Shown: in pieces, positions 55,749 through 64,000 of the stretch
Position numbering within the stretch: the first letter of the stretch is position 1
Layout of the letters: each line of letters begins with the position of its first letter
Source of the DNA: Desulfobulbaceae bacterium
GTDB lineage: Bacteria; Desulfobacterota; Desulfobulbia; Desulfobulbales; SURF-16
Direction of reading: 5' to 3'
Assembly: GCA_024637145.1 (NCBI GenBank)
Contig: JAGXFQ010000001.1
Span: 33,893-97,892, forward strand
Length of the DNA stretch: 64,000 bases
Translations under genes and position numbers: made by a program
The notes under the pieces: model-generated
Told to the model about the DNA's origin: nothing
The model's database searches: none
Seen by the model: the letters and a program-made list of their open reading frames with translations, nothing else

Positions 55749-56755
55749 ACTACAAAGAAATAATTATGATCACCGCTCCTGATCCCACTCTCTACTGGAT
55801 CCTCATCGCGATATACACCAGCCTGGTCGCCGGATCGATAGGCCGCTTCATCGCCCTGCGGCATGCCGAGGAGACGAAACGACGCCAACGTCTCGCCAGC
55901 CTGCGAACCTGGTGGCTGCTCGTCACCCTGGTGGCTGCCGGCCTGCTCGCCGGTCGGCTCGGGATATGCCTGCTGCTCACCGCGGCCAGCTGCATCGCCT
56001 GGTTCGAGATCACCGCCATGTTCAATGCCCGCGCCCAGGACCAAATCGCCATTGGCGCCGGCTACGTTCTCATTGTCATCAATTACTTTCTGATCCTCAT
56101 TGGCTCAATCTCACTCTTTGTCGTTTTCATCCCGGTCAGCTCGCTCCTCGTCCTCGCAGTCTTACTCCTGATCAAGGGCGAGCCAACAGGCTACATCAGA
56201 TCTGCGGGAGGTCTTCTCTGGGGAATCATGTTTCTCGGCTACGGCGTCTCGCATGCCGCGCTCCTTCTGATACTTCCCTCTTCTGCCAGCGGTCCGATAG
56301 GTCCGGTGGGCTGGTTCTTCTTCCTCGTCATCCTTACTGAAACCGATGATATCTTCCAGGCTATCATCGGCCGACGCTTTGGGGCTCACAACCGGCATCG
56401 CATCACACCCACCATCTCGCCCAATAAAACCTGGGAAGGCTTCTTTGGAGGGATGCTGGTCATCGTCATACTCGCCCCCCTCATCGCGCCGTGGCTCACT
56501 ACTTTAGGCCGGCAAGCAGGCCCGTTCGCGCTCTCGGCACCGCTACAACCAGTGGTCGGTCCTATGCTGGCGGCTATTCTCATCTCCTTTGCCGGGTTTT
56601 TCGGAGACATTAACATGTCGGCTATCAAGCGCGACTCCGGTGTCAAGGAGAGCAGTAAGCTGCTGCCGGGTATGGGCGGCGTAATCGACCGCATCGACAG
56701 CCTCACCATGACCGCCCCGGTGTTTGTCTATTTTCTAAGCTGGTGGATGGCATGA
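55745..56755 (+). CDS. cdsA: Phosphatidate cytidylyltransferase (CdsA family)
   Basis: 336-residue integral membrane enzyme making CDP-diacylglycerol from phosphatidate and CTP. The C-terminal signature is present: SAIKRDSGVKESSKLLPGMGGVIDRIDS (shown here in part: KRDSGVKE, PGMGGVIDRIDS), plus SPNKTWEGFFGG. The frame is open from 55556 in another reading over the VTT gene, but ATG 55745 overlapping its stop is the start. Probably an accessory CdsA next to its user, the CDP-alcohol transferase. Confidence 0.9.
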   Translation: MNYKEIIMITAPDPTLYWILIAIYTSLVAGSIGRFIALRHAEETKRRQRLASLRTWWLLVTLVAAGLLAGRLGICLLLTAASCIAWFEITAMFNARAQDQIAIGAGYVLIVINYFLILIGSISLFVVFIPVSSLLVLAVLLLIKGEPTGYIRSAGGLLWGIMFLGYGVSHAALLLILPSSASGPIGPVGWFFFLVILTETDDIFQAIIGRRFGAHNRHRITPTISPNKTWEGFFGGMLVIVILAPLIAPWLTTLGRQAGPFALSAPLQPVVGPMLAAILISFAGFFGDINMSAIKRDSGVKESSKLLPGMGGVIDRIDSLTMTAPVFVYFLSWWMA

Positions 56756-57381
56756 CGAGTTCTGAACCACAACGTCAGGCCGGCGGCGGCCGGCCGTCAG
56801 AGCCCTATATCTCCGATCGACTCCTGACTATACCGAACCTCATCTGTGGGGTTCGCCTGGCCGGTTCCTTCGTCCTCGTCGCGATCGCCTGGCGGGATCA
56901 GCAAGAGCTCTTCCTCTGGCTTTTTCTCTTCCTCGCCATGACCGACTGGGTCGATGGCAAGCTGGCCATCCTTCTCAACCAGCGCTCGATATTCGGGGCG
57001 CGTCTCGACAGCTGGGCCGACGCTGCGCTCTACACCGCCCTGCTGCTGGGAGCAGCAATGATGCACGTCGCGACCCTGGGTTCCGAACTCGCCTGGATCA
57101 TCCCCGCTGTCGCCACCTACCTGATCTCCACCGCGGCGGGTTTCTGGAAGTACCATCGCTGGCCCAGCTATCACACCCGTGCCGCAAAGATCTCGTGGTT
57201 TCTCATCGTAATCGGAGCAATAGGTCTGTTCATCGACTGGTCCCTCTGGCCCACGCGCATCGCCCTCGCGGCGGTCACCATCACCAATCTTGAGGCGATC
57301 CTCATCACCATCATTTCCCCAACCTGGCGCGTCGAGGTCACATCCATCTACCATGCCTGGCGGGACAAGGATGCTCACTGA
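56752..57381 (+). CDS. CDP-alcohol phosphatidyltransferase family protein
   Basis: 209 residues, about six membrane segments. The catalytic motif is MTDWVDGKLA…FGARLDSWADA, a DG-x2-A-x8-G-x3-D-x3-D form in which the usual AR after DG is LA. It would use CDP-diacylglycerol from the preceding CdsA to make a phosphatidyl-alcohol; which alcohol cannot be told. ATG overlaps the cdsA stop. Last gene of the operon. Confidence 0.85.
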   Translation: MTSSEPQRQAGGGRPSEPYISDRLLTIPNLICGVRLAGSFVLVAIAWRDQQELFLWLFLFLAMTDWVDGKLAILLNQRSIFGARLDSWADAALYTALLLGAAMMHVATLGSELAWIIPAVATYLISTAAGFWKYHRWPSYHTRAAKISWFLIVIGAIGLFIDWSLWPTRIALAAVTITNLEAILITIISPTWRVEVTSIYHAWRDKDAH

Positions 57382-57489
57382 AGACTCGAGTTATGATGGA
57401 AAGTGGTATTTGAGGGAAGAGGTAGCCCCTGGCAATCGGACAGTGTGTTAAGGTGAACAGCTACACACTGACGATGGAGAAACACCCTC

Positions 57490-57600
57490 ATGAGCAACAC
57501 AAAACGCCAGCGGTACTCAACCGAGTTTAAAGCCAAGCTTTCCCTGGAGGCAATCAAGGGAGAACAGACTATTTCTGAGCTGAGCAGTCGCTATGTAACA
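57490..57600 (+). pseudogene. IS3-family transposase OrfA, truncated
   Basis: The first 35 or so codons (MSNTKRQRYSTEFKAKLSLEA … ISELSSRY, hyphened for brevity) are an IS3-type OrfA helix-turn-helix start. Homology stops at about 57597, where unrelated sequence and element D begin. The upstream 90 bases are likely the remaining insertion-sequence end. Confidence 0.8.
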
Positions 57601-57763
57601 GCGGGGTCAGGCTTTGGTAATGGCAATTCCACAAAGCCATTCTATCAGGTCCATCATGGTGTCAGCCAGTCCCTGATCACCCTGGGCGCGGACATAAAGC
57701 GCCTTGGCAACAGAGTTCAAGGTTAAGAGATCTCTACCGGTAAAACCAGCAGGGTCAGACTTT

Positions 57764-57807
57764 GGGGTGAATTCAAATTGCAAATATTGCAAGCCTGCCC
57801 CGAGTCA
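57764..57807. repeat. Element D, copy 2
   Basis: GGGGTGAATTCAAATTGCAA…ATTGCAAGCCTGCCCCGAGTCA, same family as the copy at 51744. The 160 bases before it hold an unrecognised gene remnant on the minus strand (…RDLLTLNSVAKALYVRAQGD…). Confidence 0.75.
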
Positions 57808-57819
57808 GTTGTGTTTTTT

Positions 57820-57913
57820 AAGGTTCAAGTTGCAAGGGACAAGGGGCAAGGTTCAAGGGAAAAGGGGTGTGATAGGATTCTTCTTGCACCTTGGTTCTTG
57901 AAACTTGAACCTT
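57820..57913. repeat. Element E, AAGGTTCAAGTT inverted repeat
   Basis: 94 bp bounded by AAGGTTCAAGTT and AACTTGAACCTT, with GGGCAAGG-type internal repeats. Directly downstream of the HigA stop on its strand, it could also fold as a transcript end. Confidence 0.7.
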
Positions 57914-57916
57914 TCT

Positions 57917-58327
57917 TTACTTTTCTTGGATAAATACGAGAGGGGACACATTGAATTTAGAGCTTAATTTCTTAATTTGCCTAATATTCAAATTTCTTTT
58001 CCCTTTCAATATTTCCGACACAACACCTTGGCTTCCAATTTCTGGGAGTTCAGATTGATTTAAATTATGCTCTTTCATTAAATAGCGTAATGATTCAACT
58101 GGCTTGTCATATATGGGTGGAATGTTTTTGTTTTCGTATGTTTCTATTAAGGTGCCAATACTCTCCATGAGTGAAGCTAATGGGTGTTTTTCGTTTTCAC
58201 CTACTTCATCTATTAAATTGTCCAGCATTGAAACCAGATTTTCATATTCTTCCTCGGTATGAGGGACAGAGAAAATGTTTTTAATTTTGGGCCAAACATT
58301 GGCTATATTTTCTAATTGAGGTTCCAT
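57917..58327 (-). CDS. higA: HigA-type antitoxin (HTH)
   Basis: 136 residues from ATG 58327, which has GGAGG upstream. N-terminal alpha-helical part (about 1–75), then an Xre-type HTH (LRYLMKEHNLNQSELPEIGS … VSEILKGKRNLNIRQIKKLS) at about 80–130. It is the antitoxin and repressor partner of the preceding HigB gene, 2 bp apart. Confidence 0.88.
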   Translation of the reverse strand: MEPQLENIANVWPKIKNIFSVPHTEEEYENLVSMLDNLIDEVGENEKHPLASLMESIGTLIETYENKNIPPIYDKPVESLRYLMKEHNLNQSELPEIGSQGVVSEILKGKRNLNIRQIKKLSSKFNVSPLVFIQEK

Positions 58328-58329
58328 TT

Positions 58330-58620
58330 TCACCCCTCCTTCCATTTGTTTTTGTCATATTCTTTGTGTGTCAGAACATGACGGATATACAGTCGTTGTG
58401 TGTTGTAGTGAATAGCAGCAACAAGTCTTGCCTTATTTCCCCCAATATTAAAAACAGTTAAACCCTCAACTTGGTCGGCGCTTGGGAATATTATTCTTAA
58501 TTCAGTAAAACTTGAAACGGTAGAATGATTCAAGATTCTATACCAAGAATCAAGCGCTGTAGCGCAATGAGGGTACTTTTTTGCAAAATCTGCTAGTCGC
58601 TTACGAGTGATTATGTACAT
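58330..58620 (-). CDS. higB: HigB-type mRNA interferase toxin
   Basis: 96 residues: MYIITRKRLADFAKKYPHC, DSWYRIL, VFNIGGNKARLVAAIHYNTQRLYIRHVLTHKEYDK, with the H/K/R residues of the RelE-like HigB fold. Toxin first, antitoxin second is the usual higBA order. A small palindrome ATCTC-GTTTT-GAGAT (58632–58646) just upstream may be the operator. Confidence 0.9.
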   Translation of the reverse strand: MYIITRKRLADFAKKYPHCATALDSWYRILNHSTVSSFTELRIIFPSADQVEGLTVFNIGGNKARLVAAIHYNTQRLYIRHVLTHKEYDKNKWKEG

Positions 58621-58769
58621 ATCTATACAATATCTCGTTTTGAGATTTTATCAACCTGCAAACTGAAGATTGGGTAATTTAATTTTTTTTTCAGAGGTAT
58701 AACGCCGATAATCACTTACCGCCCACCGATGGTAGGTGAGGCAGCAGACGTTCTTGCGGTCAAGTGAAT

Positions 58770-59089
58770 TTATTTGTTGGCCGGTTTGAGGTTAAAGAAT
58801 GCTCCTTTCCGGTTCTTTCGCTGGTTAAATTCCTGGGCGGTTCTGCCGGCGATGAGTTGGATGCTTTGGGGGATAACGTCTAGGCCGCTGTCGAAAACCA
58901 GCAAGTGCACATGGCTGGAAGTGATGATATGTCGAGAATTTTGAGGCCGAAACGTTTCTTGACCTCGAAGAGTCAGTACAGGTAGCAAGAACGATCTTTG
59001 GCGAACCGGAGCAGGAATTCCTGTTTATGGCATCGGTGGGTTATATGCCAGACACAGCCGGGAATATAATGACGATTTTCTCGGGCCAC
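58770..59089 (-). pseudogene. REP-associated tyrosine transposase (Y1_Tnp), decayed
   Basis: Three-part match to RAYT/IS200-like proteins. From a GTG at 59089: VARENRHYIPGCVWHITHRC, HKQEFLLRFAKDRSCYLY, then an in-frame TGA where Trp is expected, then LFEVKKRFGLKILD. A one-base frameshift follows at about 58930, then HIITSSHVHLLVFDSG … VIPQSIQLIAGRTAQEFNQRK before truncation. Not functional. The remaining bases of 58621–59275 hold nothing recognised. Confidence 0.82.
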
Positions 59090-59275
59090 AACTGAAGATA
59101 GCCTGTCAAACTAAAATAGCAAGAGATGGGGTTGGGAAAACTAAACGGCCGTGATTCTTAGAGCTATCTTTTAAGTGCCAAAAAGTAGGCTCTAAGGCTG
59201 AAAAAGGGCCGATTTTAGGAGAAAAATATAATTATTTTAAAATGTTAGCTTGGTCCGACCCCGTACCGCTTCCCG

Positions 59276-60133
59276 TTACGGACCATCGGATTTCGCCCGG
59301 ACCTCCGCCAGCGCCGCGCAAAAACAGATGCCGAACACGCAGACGCAGCTTGAGAGATAAATCCACATCAGGAACGCCACGATGCCGCCCAATGCGCCGT
59401 AGAGGGCGTTGAAGCTACTGAAGTGAACCATGTAAAGCAGAAACAGCCATTCGCCAATCCAGATCAAGAGCGTCGCGGCCAGCGCGCCGAGCCAGACTTC
59501 GGAAAACCGGGTGTCCCGGCCGGGGGCCAGCCGGTAGATCATGATCATCCCGTAGAACAAAACCAGCCACGGAATGAGCTGGAAAATCATGGCGAACATC
59601 CAACCGGGCAATCCGAGCCAGGTGGCAAGCCATTCCTGGAACATCAGCGCCATCCCGGGCAGTAAAATGCCGATCAATACGGCGCTCACCATGATGCCGA
59701 GCAGGGTAAGGCTTTTCAACGGCAACCGCCACCAATTGTAAGACGACGAATGCCAGAGGCGGTTTGTGATCCTAATCAGCACACTAAGGAATTGCAGCGA
59801 GCTCCAAAACAACAACGGAATCGCCACCAGGCTGATCTGGTCCCGCGCCGCCAGCATGCCACCAATGGACCCCGCGGTGGAGTGTTCCTGTTCACCGGTC
59901 AGCGGCACGTAATGTTTGACCCACTGCACAACCGCCTGCGTCGCCACGTCGCGCTCGACGAACAGCGATCCGGCGGTCACCAGCAGGATGACCAGGGGCA
60001 GGAATGACAGCAGCAAGTAATAGGCAAAGGCGGCGGCGCCCTCATTGCCATCCGCTTCCACCCAGCGTGTGTGAGCGCGGCACAGAACCCGCCACGCGGT
60101 TGACTGCTTAACTTTGAGTAATAACTTTCGCAT
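59276..60133 (-). CDS. YihY/BrkB family membrane protein
   Basis: About 285 residues, six membrane segments. The family patterns are EGAAAFAYYLLLSFLPLVILL, NWWRLPLKSLTLLGIM and FNALYGALGGIVAFLMWIYLSS. Formerly misnamed RNase BN; function unknown. ATG 60133 (MRKLLLKVKQS) is preferred to the longer frame at 60166. Confidence 0.85.
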   Translation of the reverse strand: MRKLLLKVKQSTAWRVLCRAHTRWVEADGNEGAAAFAYYLLLSFLPLVILLVTAGSLFVERDVATQAVVQWVKHYVPLTGEQEHSTAGSIGGMLAARDQISLVAIPLLFWSSLQFLSVLIRITNRLWHSSSYNWWRLPLKSLTLLGIMVSAVLIGILLPGMALMFQEWLATWLGLPGWMFAMIFQLIPWLVLFYGMIMIYRLAPGRDTRFSEVWLGALAATLLIWIGEWLFLLYMVHFSSFNALYGALGGIVAFLMWIYLSSCVCVFGICFCAALAEVRAKSDGP

Positions 60134-60139
60134 CGGTTT

Positions 60140-60185
60140 GACCTTATTTGTCCAGCCGCCAGCCACCCAACAAGACGGCTGAAAA
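60140..60185 (-). pseudogene. Possible remnant of a glucokinase 3' end
   Basis: The minus strand just upstream of the BrkB-like gene reads AVLLGGWRLDK-stop. The glk C terminus at 22.65 kb reads ALLGGWRLGRR with matching DNA (TTGGGTGGCTGGCGG). Short, so tentative. Confidence 0.3.
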
Positions 60186-60208
60186 CCAGGGTTAGAACGC
60201 AGTATTTC

Positions 60209-62587
60209 CTAGTCCACGGCTAGACCGACCTCCATCACGCCCTGCTCGTCGTTCTCGGACTCGACTTCCCTGGGCTCCGCCAGGAGGACCCGCTCGGGCT
60301 CGACCGCGGTTCCTTCTTCCGGGCCGTCGGGCACATCCGCCAGCAGGCGATCCCGCACGGTGGCGGCCCGTGCCTGGCCGAGTGCCGCGAGATCGGCATC
60401 GGTGATGGGTTGCGCCGCGATCACCTCCACGGCGAGATGGGCTCGGTAGGCGACAGCGTCGAACGCCGATCGGCCCTCCGGATCCTCGTCCGGCTCGCGC
60501 GTAAACCGCTCACGGACCTCGTCCAGGCTGGTTTCCGGGTAGGAGTTTGAGAAAATCGCCTCCATCGCGTCTTGCGTCGATTCCGCGGTCAGGTCCGGGG
60601 ACGAAACCTTGCGTCCCTGCTCGCGCAACCACTCGGCGAGCTGCTCGACGGCGCGTTGGCGCTTGAGGGCCAGGCCGTCCACATCCGGATCAAAGGGTCC
60701 GGCGAGCTCCAGCGCCAGTCCCGGACGCTTCACGAGGGCCTTGCGGAGCAACCCGACGCGCTGGCGCTGCGGCGGTGTCAGGTCGCTGCGGCCCGCCGGG
60801 TACGCGATCCGTTGCAGGTCCTCTTCGCCAGCCCCGACCAGCCCCGCCAGGAAGCGGAACGGCGCGCTGACGATGTTGCCGATCGCGTCACCGATGGCGC
60901 TGCGAATCGCGCCGCCCAAGTGGAACTGCGGATCGCCGAGGTTTCCCGTGACCGGGATATCCATCTCGATCACGCCCTCGCTGTCCTTGAGCAGTGCGAC
61001 GGCGAGGCTGAGCGGCAGGTCCATCGCGCCCGAGCTCTCGACCTTCTCGCCCAGTTCCAGATCGTGCAGCACTATCGCATTACGGCCCTCGAGCTTGCCG
61101 TCCACGAGGTGATAGCCGAGATCGAGGTCCATGCGGCCTGCCGCGATCCGGCGGCCGGCCAAGGCGATCGTGTACGGCGAGTAGCCCGGCACCACCAGGT
61201 TGCGGAACGTCAGCGTGACGTCCGTGTCCTGCGTCGGCTGCCAGGCGTCGATCGTGCCCTCGATCCGCGCCAGGCCATGCTCACCCACCTGACCTTCGAG
61301 TTGTACGTCGGCCGGAGTCTGTGTGTCCGAAGCCAGTGTGGAGACCTCGCCGTTCAGCTTGTGGATGCGCGTCGAGAAGGGCAGCGGCAGCGAATGGTCC
61401 GCGAACTGGAGACGACTGTCGGCCAGGACGATGCCGGCGATGCTGACGCGTAATGGGGCGGCGTCTTCGCCGTCATCCCCTTCGGGAGCGGGGTCCTCCC
61501 CCTCAGCGCGCGCCACGAGCAGGCGATTGAAATTCGTGGTCTGATCCTCGTGGATGATGACCCGGGCGGAGCCGCCCTCGATGGACACGCTCGAGGTCTC
61601 GAGGCTGCGCTGCGCCAGGCTCAGGTCGAGCTGCTCGATCTCCATGGCTTGCCAGCCCGCCACCGGTTCGGTGTCGCCGGGGTCCAGGGGCGCGAGGCTG
61701 AGCCCGTCCACGCCGGCACTGCCGCGATAGGCCAGGGGCTCATCGTCGCTGACGGACAGTCGTCCGTCGAGGCTCAGGTTCCCACCCTTGATCGCCAGCC
61801 GCGCGTGTTGCTGCAGGTAAGGCTCGGCCGGGCTTAGGGCCAGCGCCTCCACGCGCAGACCGCCGTTGATCTCGAATGTCGGCGACATCTGCATTTCGCC
61901 GTCGAACGAGAAAGCACCGCCCGCCTTGAGCTGCCCACCGAAATGGAGCGGGAACCCGGTGTTCTCGTGCAGGGCGACATCATCCAGCGACAGGGAAAAT
62001 TCTTGCACCGCGATGGTGGCGGTCGTACCTGACGGGTCGGAAGCGGTGGTCAGGTGATCCGTGAAGCGGATCGCTCCCTCCACAACATCCAGTTCGCGGA
62101 TCACCGTTGCCGGCATCCCGCCTTCGCCGGTCGCTTCCGGCTCGCCGGCGGCGTCATCCTTCAGCCGGGCGAAGCGCGTCTCGCCCGAGGCGAAGCGTTC
62201 CTCGTGAACCACCGGGCCTTCGAGGCGTACCTGCTGGAAGGTCCACACCTGGTCGATCAGGCTGACCAGCGTGAAGTTGACGAACAGCCGGTCGAAGGCG
62301 ACGAGCTCGTGGTCATCTGGTTCCGCGAGGACGAAATCGGTCACCTCCAGGGTGAACGTGTAGGGATTGAAATCGATATCGCCGATGCGAAGCTCCCGAC
62401 CAAGGTCCTCTCGTACCTTGTCTTGCGCGATCCAACCGGCGAGCCACGGCACCAGGAAAAAACCCGCGAGCGTGTACAACGCGACGCCCACCAGCACCCA
62501 GAGGCGAACCCGGCGCACGTTGATCCAACGGTGGCGCAGATACCCCCACAGGCGATTGCGAACATTAGGGTCGGACCAATCTAACAT
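60209..62587 (-). CDS. DUF748/AsmA-like envelope protein
   Basis: 792 residues: an N-terminal membrane anchor at about 30–50 (LWVLVGVALYTLAGFFLVPWLAG), then long repeated beta structure. GRELRIGDIDFNPYTFTLEV is typical of the DUF748 N terminus. The region around 560–640 has an OmpA-like flavour (PPQRQRVGLLRKAL, LALKRQRAVEQLAEWL). The family is related to AsmA-type proteins implicated in lipid transport; function unproven. GC content and codon use are visibly higher than in the first 50 kb, suggesting transfer. Confidence 0.8.
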   Translation of the reverse strand: MLDWSDPNVRNRLWGYLRHRWINVRRVRLWVLVGVALYTLAGFFLVPWLAGWIAQDKVREDLGRELRIGDIDFNPYTFTLEVTDFVLAEPDDHELVAFDRLFVNFTLVSLIDQVWTFQQVRLEGPVVHEERFASGETRFARLKDDAAGEPEATGEGGMPATVIRELDVVEGAIRFTDHLTTASDPSGTTATIAVQEFSLSLDDVALHENTGFPLHFGGQLKAGGAFSFDGEMQMSPTFEINGGLRVEALALSPAEPYLQQHARLAIKGGNLSLDGRLSVSDDEPLAYRGSAGVDGLSLAPLDPGDTEPVAGWQAMEIEQLDLSLAQRSLETSSVSIEGGSARVIIHEDQTTNFNRLLVARAEGEDPAPEGDDGEDAAPLRVSIAGIVLADSRLQFADHSLPLPFSTRIHKLNGEVSTLASDTQTPADVQLEGQVGEHGLARIEGTIDAWQPTQDTDVTLTFRNLVVPGYSPYTIALAGRRIAAGRMDLDLGYHLVDGKLEGRNAIVLHDLELGEKVESSGAMDLPLSLAVALLKDSEGVIEMDIPVTGNLGDPQFHLGGAIRSAIGDAIGNIVSAPFRFLAGLVGAGEEDLQRIAYPAGRSDLTPPQRQRVGLLRKALVKRPGLALELAGPFDPDVDGLALKRQRAVEQLAEWLREQGRKVSSPDLTAESTQDAMEAIFSNSYPETSLDEVRERFTREPDEDPEGRSAFDAVAYRAHLAVEVIAAQPITDADLAALGQARAATVRDRLLADVPDGPEEGTAVEPERVLLAEPREVESENDEQGVMEVGLAVD

Positions 62588-62729
62588 ATTGATTCTCCAG
62601 CTTTCAGGTTGAAATATACCGTGTTTTCAGGGCTTAGAGTGCCCTTTTCAGGGTCAAAATGGACTGTGTAAGCTGTAGAACTCATAGCGTTGCACAGCGC
62701 CGTCGATCGCTGTCGACAACATGATCTTG

Positions 62730-63504
62730 CTAGGATTCGCCAGCCTCGCCACCGTCACCACAATCACCTGTACTATCGCGATCTGATCCTTCCTGGCGCG
62801 GGTGATCAGAACGATGGTTCTGATCGAAATCATTGCTCTTTTCTTTATCACGCTCTTTGTCGTGCTGCTGGTCATGTGGCAACAAGCGGTCAATGGTCCG
62901 ATCAGGAATATTAAGCGTGCGAATAGGTAGCGGTATGGTGATATCAGCCGCGTCGAGAGCCTTTTTGATAGCAACATGACAAGCCATCAGCCGCATCAAG
63001 GTCATTTACCTTGAAGGGCTTTCTAATGCCTATGATAACACCAGCGAGAAAGTTGGCCGCCAAATCCTGAAACGCAAAACCAATGGCCAAACCAATAATG
63101 CCTGCACCAGCCAAGAGGCTGGTCACTGTTTTATCAAGGTTTAGTAAGCTAAAACCGATACAGACCAAGGCTGTTTTCATGATGGTCGTCAACAGGTTTA
63201 CCAATGCTTCACTATCAACCACACGACCAGCAACACGTTGAAAAATGCGCCCAACAATGCTTGCTAGAATGAACGTCGCAATCATCACTAAAATAGCGAC
63301 TGCCAAATTCGGGATCATTTCAACTGCCGACTGCCACCACGATCCAAGTTTTCCCAGGATGACATCGACTACTCCGGATACCGAGTCAGCCTGGGTCATA
63401 GCACTGTTTTCACCGCTCTGCTGAACCTGCTGTGCTTGGTCGTTTGCTGCGGAATTCAGTACTGCTCCAACAGTCCAGCTCATCATGCCCTGATAAATAT
63501 CCAT
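62730..63504 (-). pseudogene. MscS-type mechanosensitive channel, internally deleted
   Basis: The N-terminal frame (63504 to about 63005) encodes an MscS start with membrane helices and the pore-lining TM3: LLAGAGIIGLAIGFAFQDLA, FLAGVIIGIRKPFKVNDL. Then the frame shifts and continues as HVAIKKALDAADITIPLPIRTL, which is the very C-terminal motif of MscS proteins. About 100 codons of the beta/cytoplasmic vestibule domain are missing at the join (about 62995–63010). The channel cannot be functional. Confidence 0.75.
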
Positions 63505-63711
63505 TCCTGCCTAGCCTCCTCATTTCCCGCGGATTGTGTGGCACGCAAGAGATCGTTTCCGTTTATTTACGCTGCTCTGCTATAGAGGCTGAGATAACCA
63601 ATAACAGCATACAACACACAACACTGCACCGTTTGATGAGCGTCAGTCATAGATGGGTGTCTTATTATGTTTTTTATTACCTTTAGTTTTGCCCGTCTCT
63701 TTTCCATAACA

Positions 63712-64000
63712 CTATGCCTTCTTTTCCCATGCGCGCAACGCAGACTGAGCTTCCAGCGTTTCGCGTACATCCGACAGCCGCCTTTCGAGCCGCGCGCGAT
63801 CATGGATGGACTCGATGTTGCGATCGACCAGTTCGGCAATACACTGCAGTTGTTCGTCGAGTGCTCGGAAGTGGCTGGGTCTGATCGTCAGACTGCCGAT
63901 GGTATTAAGGGCGCCGAGCATGCGCGCCAGTATGGCAACATTCACTTCGGCGCTACCCCGAATCTGATCGAAGGACTCGGCCAATAGCTCCTCAAAACTC
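63712..64000 (-). CDS. DUF2254-type protein, C-terminal part (runs off the window)
   Basis: The frame enters from beyond 64000 (SFEELLAESFDQIRGSAEVNV) and ends at 63712. The residues NVAILARMLGALNTIG … IHDRARLERRLSDVRETLE fit the cytoplasmic C terminus of DUF2254 membrane proteins. Start and membrane part are outside the window. Confidence 0.6.
   Translation of the reverse strand, partial: SFEELLAESFDQIRGSAEVNVAILARMLGALNTIGSLTIRPSHFRALDEQLQCIAELVDRNIESIHDRARLERRLSDVRETLEAQSALRAWEKKA

Noticed and set aside
58940..58975. Selenocysteine reading of the TGA in the RAYT fragment
   Set aside because: The TGA replaces an expected Trp and is followed by a frameshift and truncation, so it is decay.

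Overview
The window looks like a chromosomal segment of a Desulfobacterota bacterium, most likely a Desulfobulbales-type anaerobe. This is inferred from the mfd–PpiC/SurA–rodZ–recO backbone, a biotin-dependent Na+-pumping acyl-CoA decarboxylase operon, an ArsC-like selenoprotein, AmmeMemoRadiSam genes and a very large share of two-component signalling. No rRNA, tRNA or CRISPR array was seen.

Layout. 0.2–8.8 kb: housekeeping run mfd, a PpiC/SurA chaperone, rodZ, recO, a Bax-like glucosaminidase and an FKBP isomerase. 9.2–11.2 kb: a chemoreceptor with two zinc-binding CZB domains. 11.6–15.2 kb (minus): sodium-pump decarboxylase operon. 15.7–21.9 kb: TonB receptor, YfiR-like periplasmic protein, PAS histidine kinase and REC-HK-REC hybrid. 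22–32.7 kb: VTT membrane protein, glucokinase, a small ORF divergent from a UGA-containing selenoprotein gene, comM, amrB-amrA, an acyltransferase-ACP-acyl ligase fusion with an LplT-like transporter, and a CPBP protease. 32.9–35.9 kb: a half-size TSUP protein and an alpha/beta hydrolase split by an antisense group II intron. 36–45.2 kb: radical SAM/SPASM maturase with a 31-residue Cys-containing precursor peptide and a TonB receptor (minus), divergent from a substrate-binding protein, two kinases and a response regulator. 45.3–51.6 kb: ilvC/ilvY, surE, an HD-GYP protein and an AmpG-like transporter.

51.7–64 kb is an accessory region. It holds an AbiE toxin–antitoxin pair with its operator, a probable class I cyclic-di-GMP riboswitch ahead of a four-gene phosphoesterase/VTT/CdsA/CDP-alcohol transferase operon with stop-start overlaps, a truncated IS3 transposase, a HigBA pair, a decayed REP-type transposase, a BrkB/YihY protein, a DUF748 protein, a broken MscS channel and a partial DUF2254 gene. 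A short shared repeat flanks parts of this region.

Most interesting points: the probable c-di-GMP riboswitch attached to a phospholipid cassette; the precursor peptide/radical SAM unit beside a TonB receptor, with a terminator hairpin between peptide and maturase; the selenoprotein that standard ORF calling cuts off; two parallel TonB-receptor/periplasmic-sensor/kinase modules; the antisense intron; and several families of intergenic inverted-repeat elements. All functions are inferred by reading the translated sequence; no database search was run.
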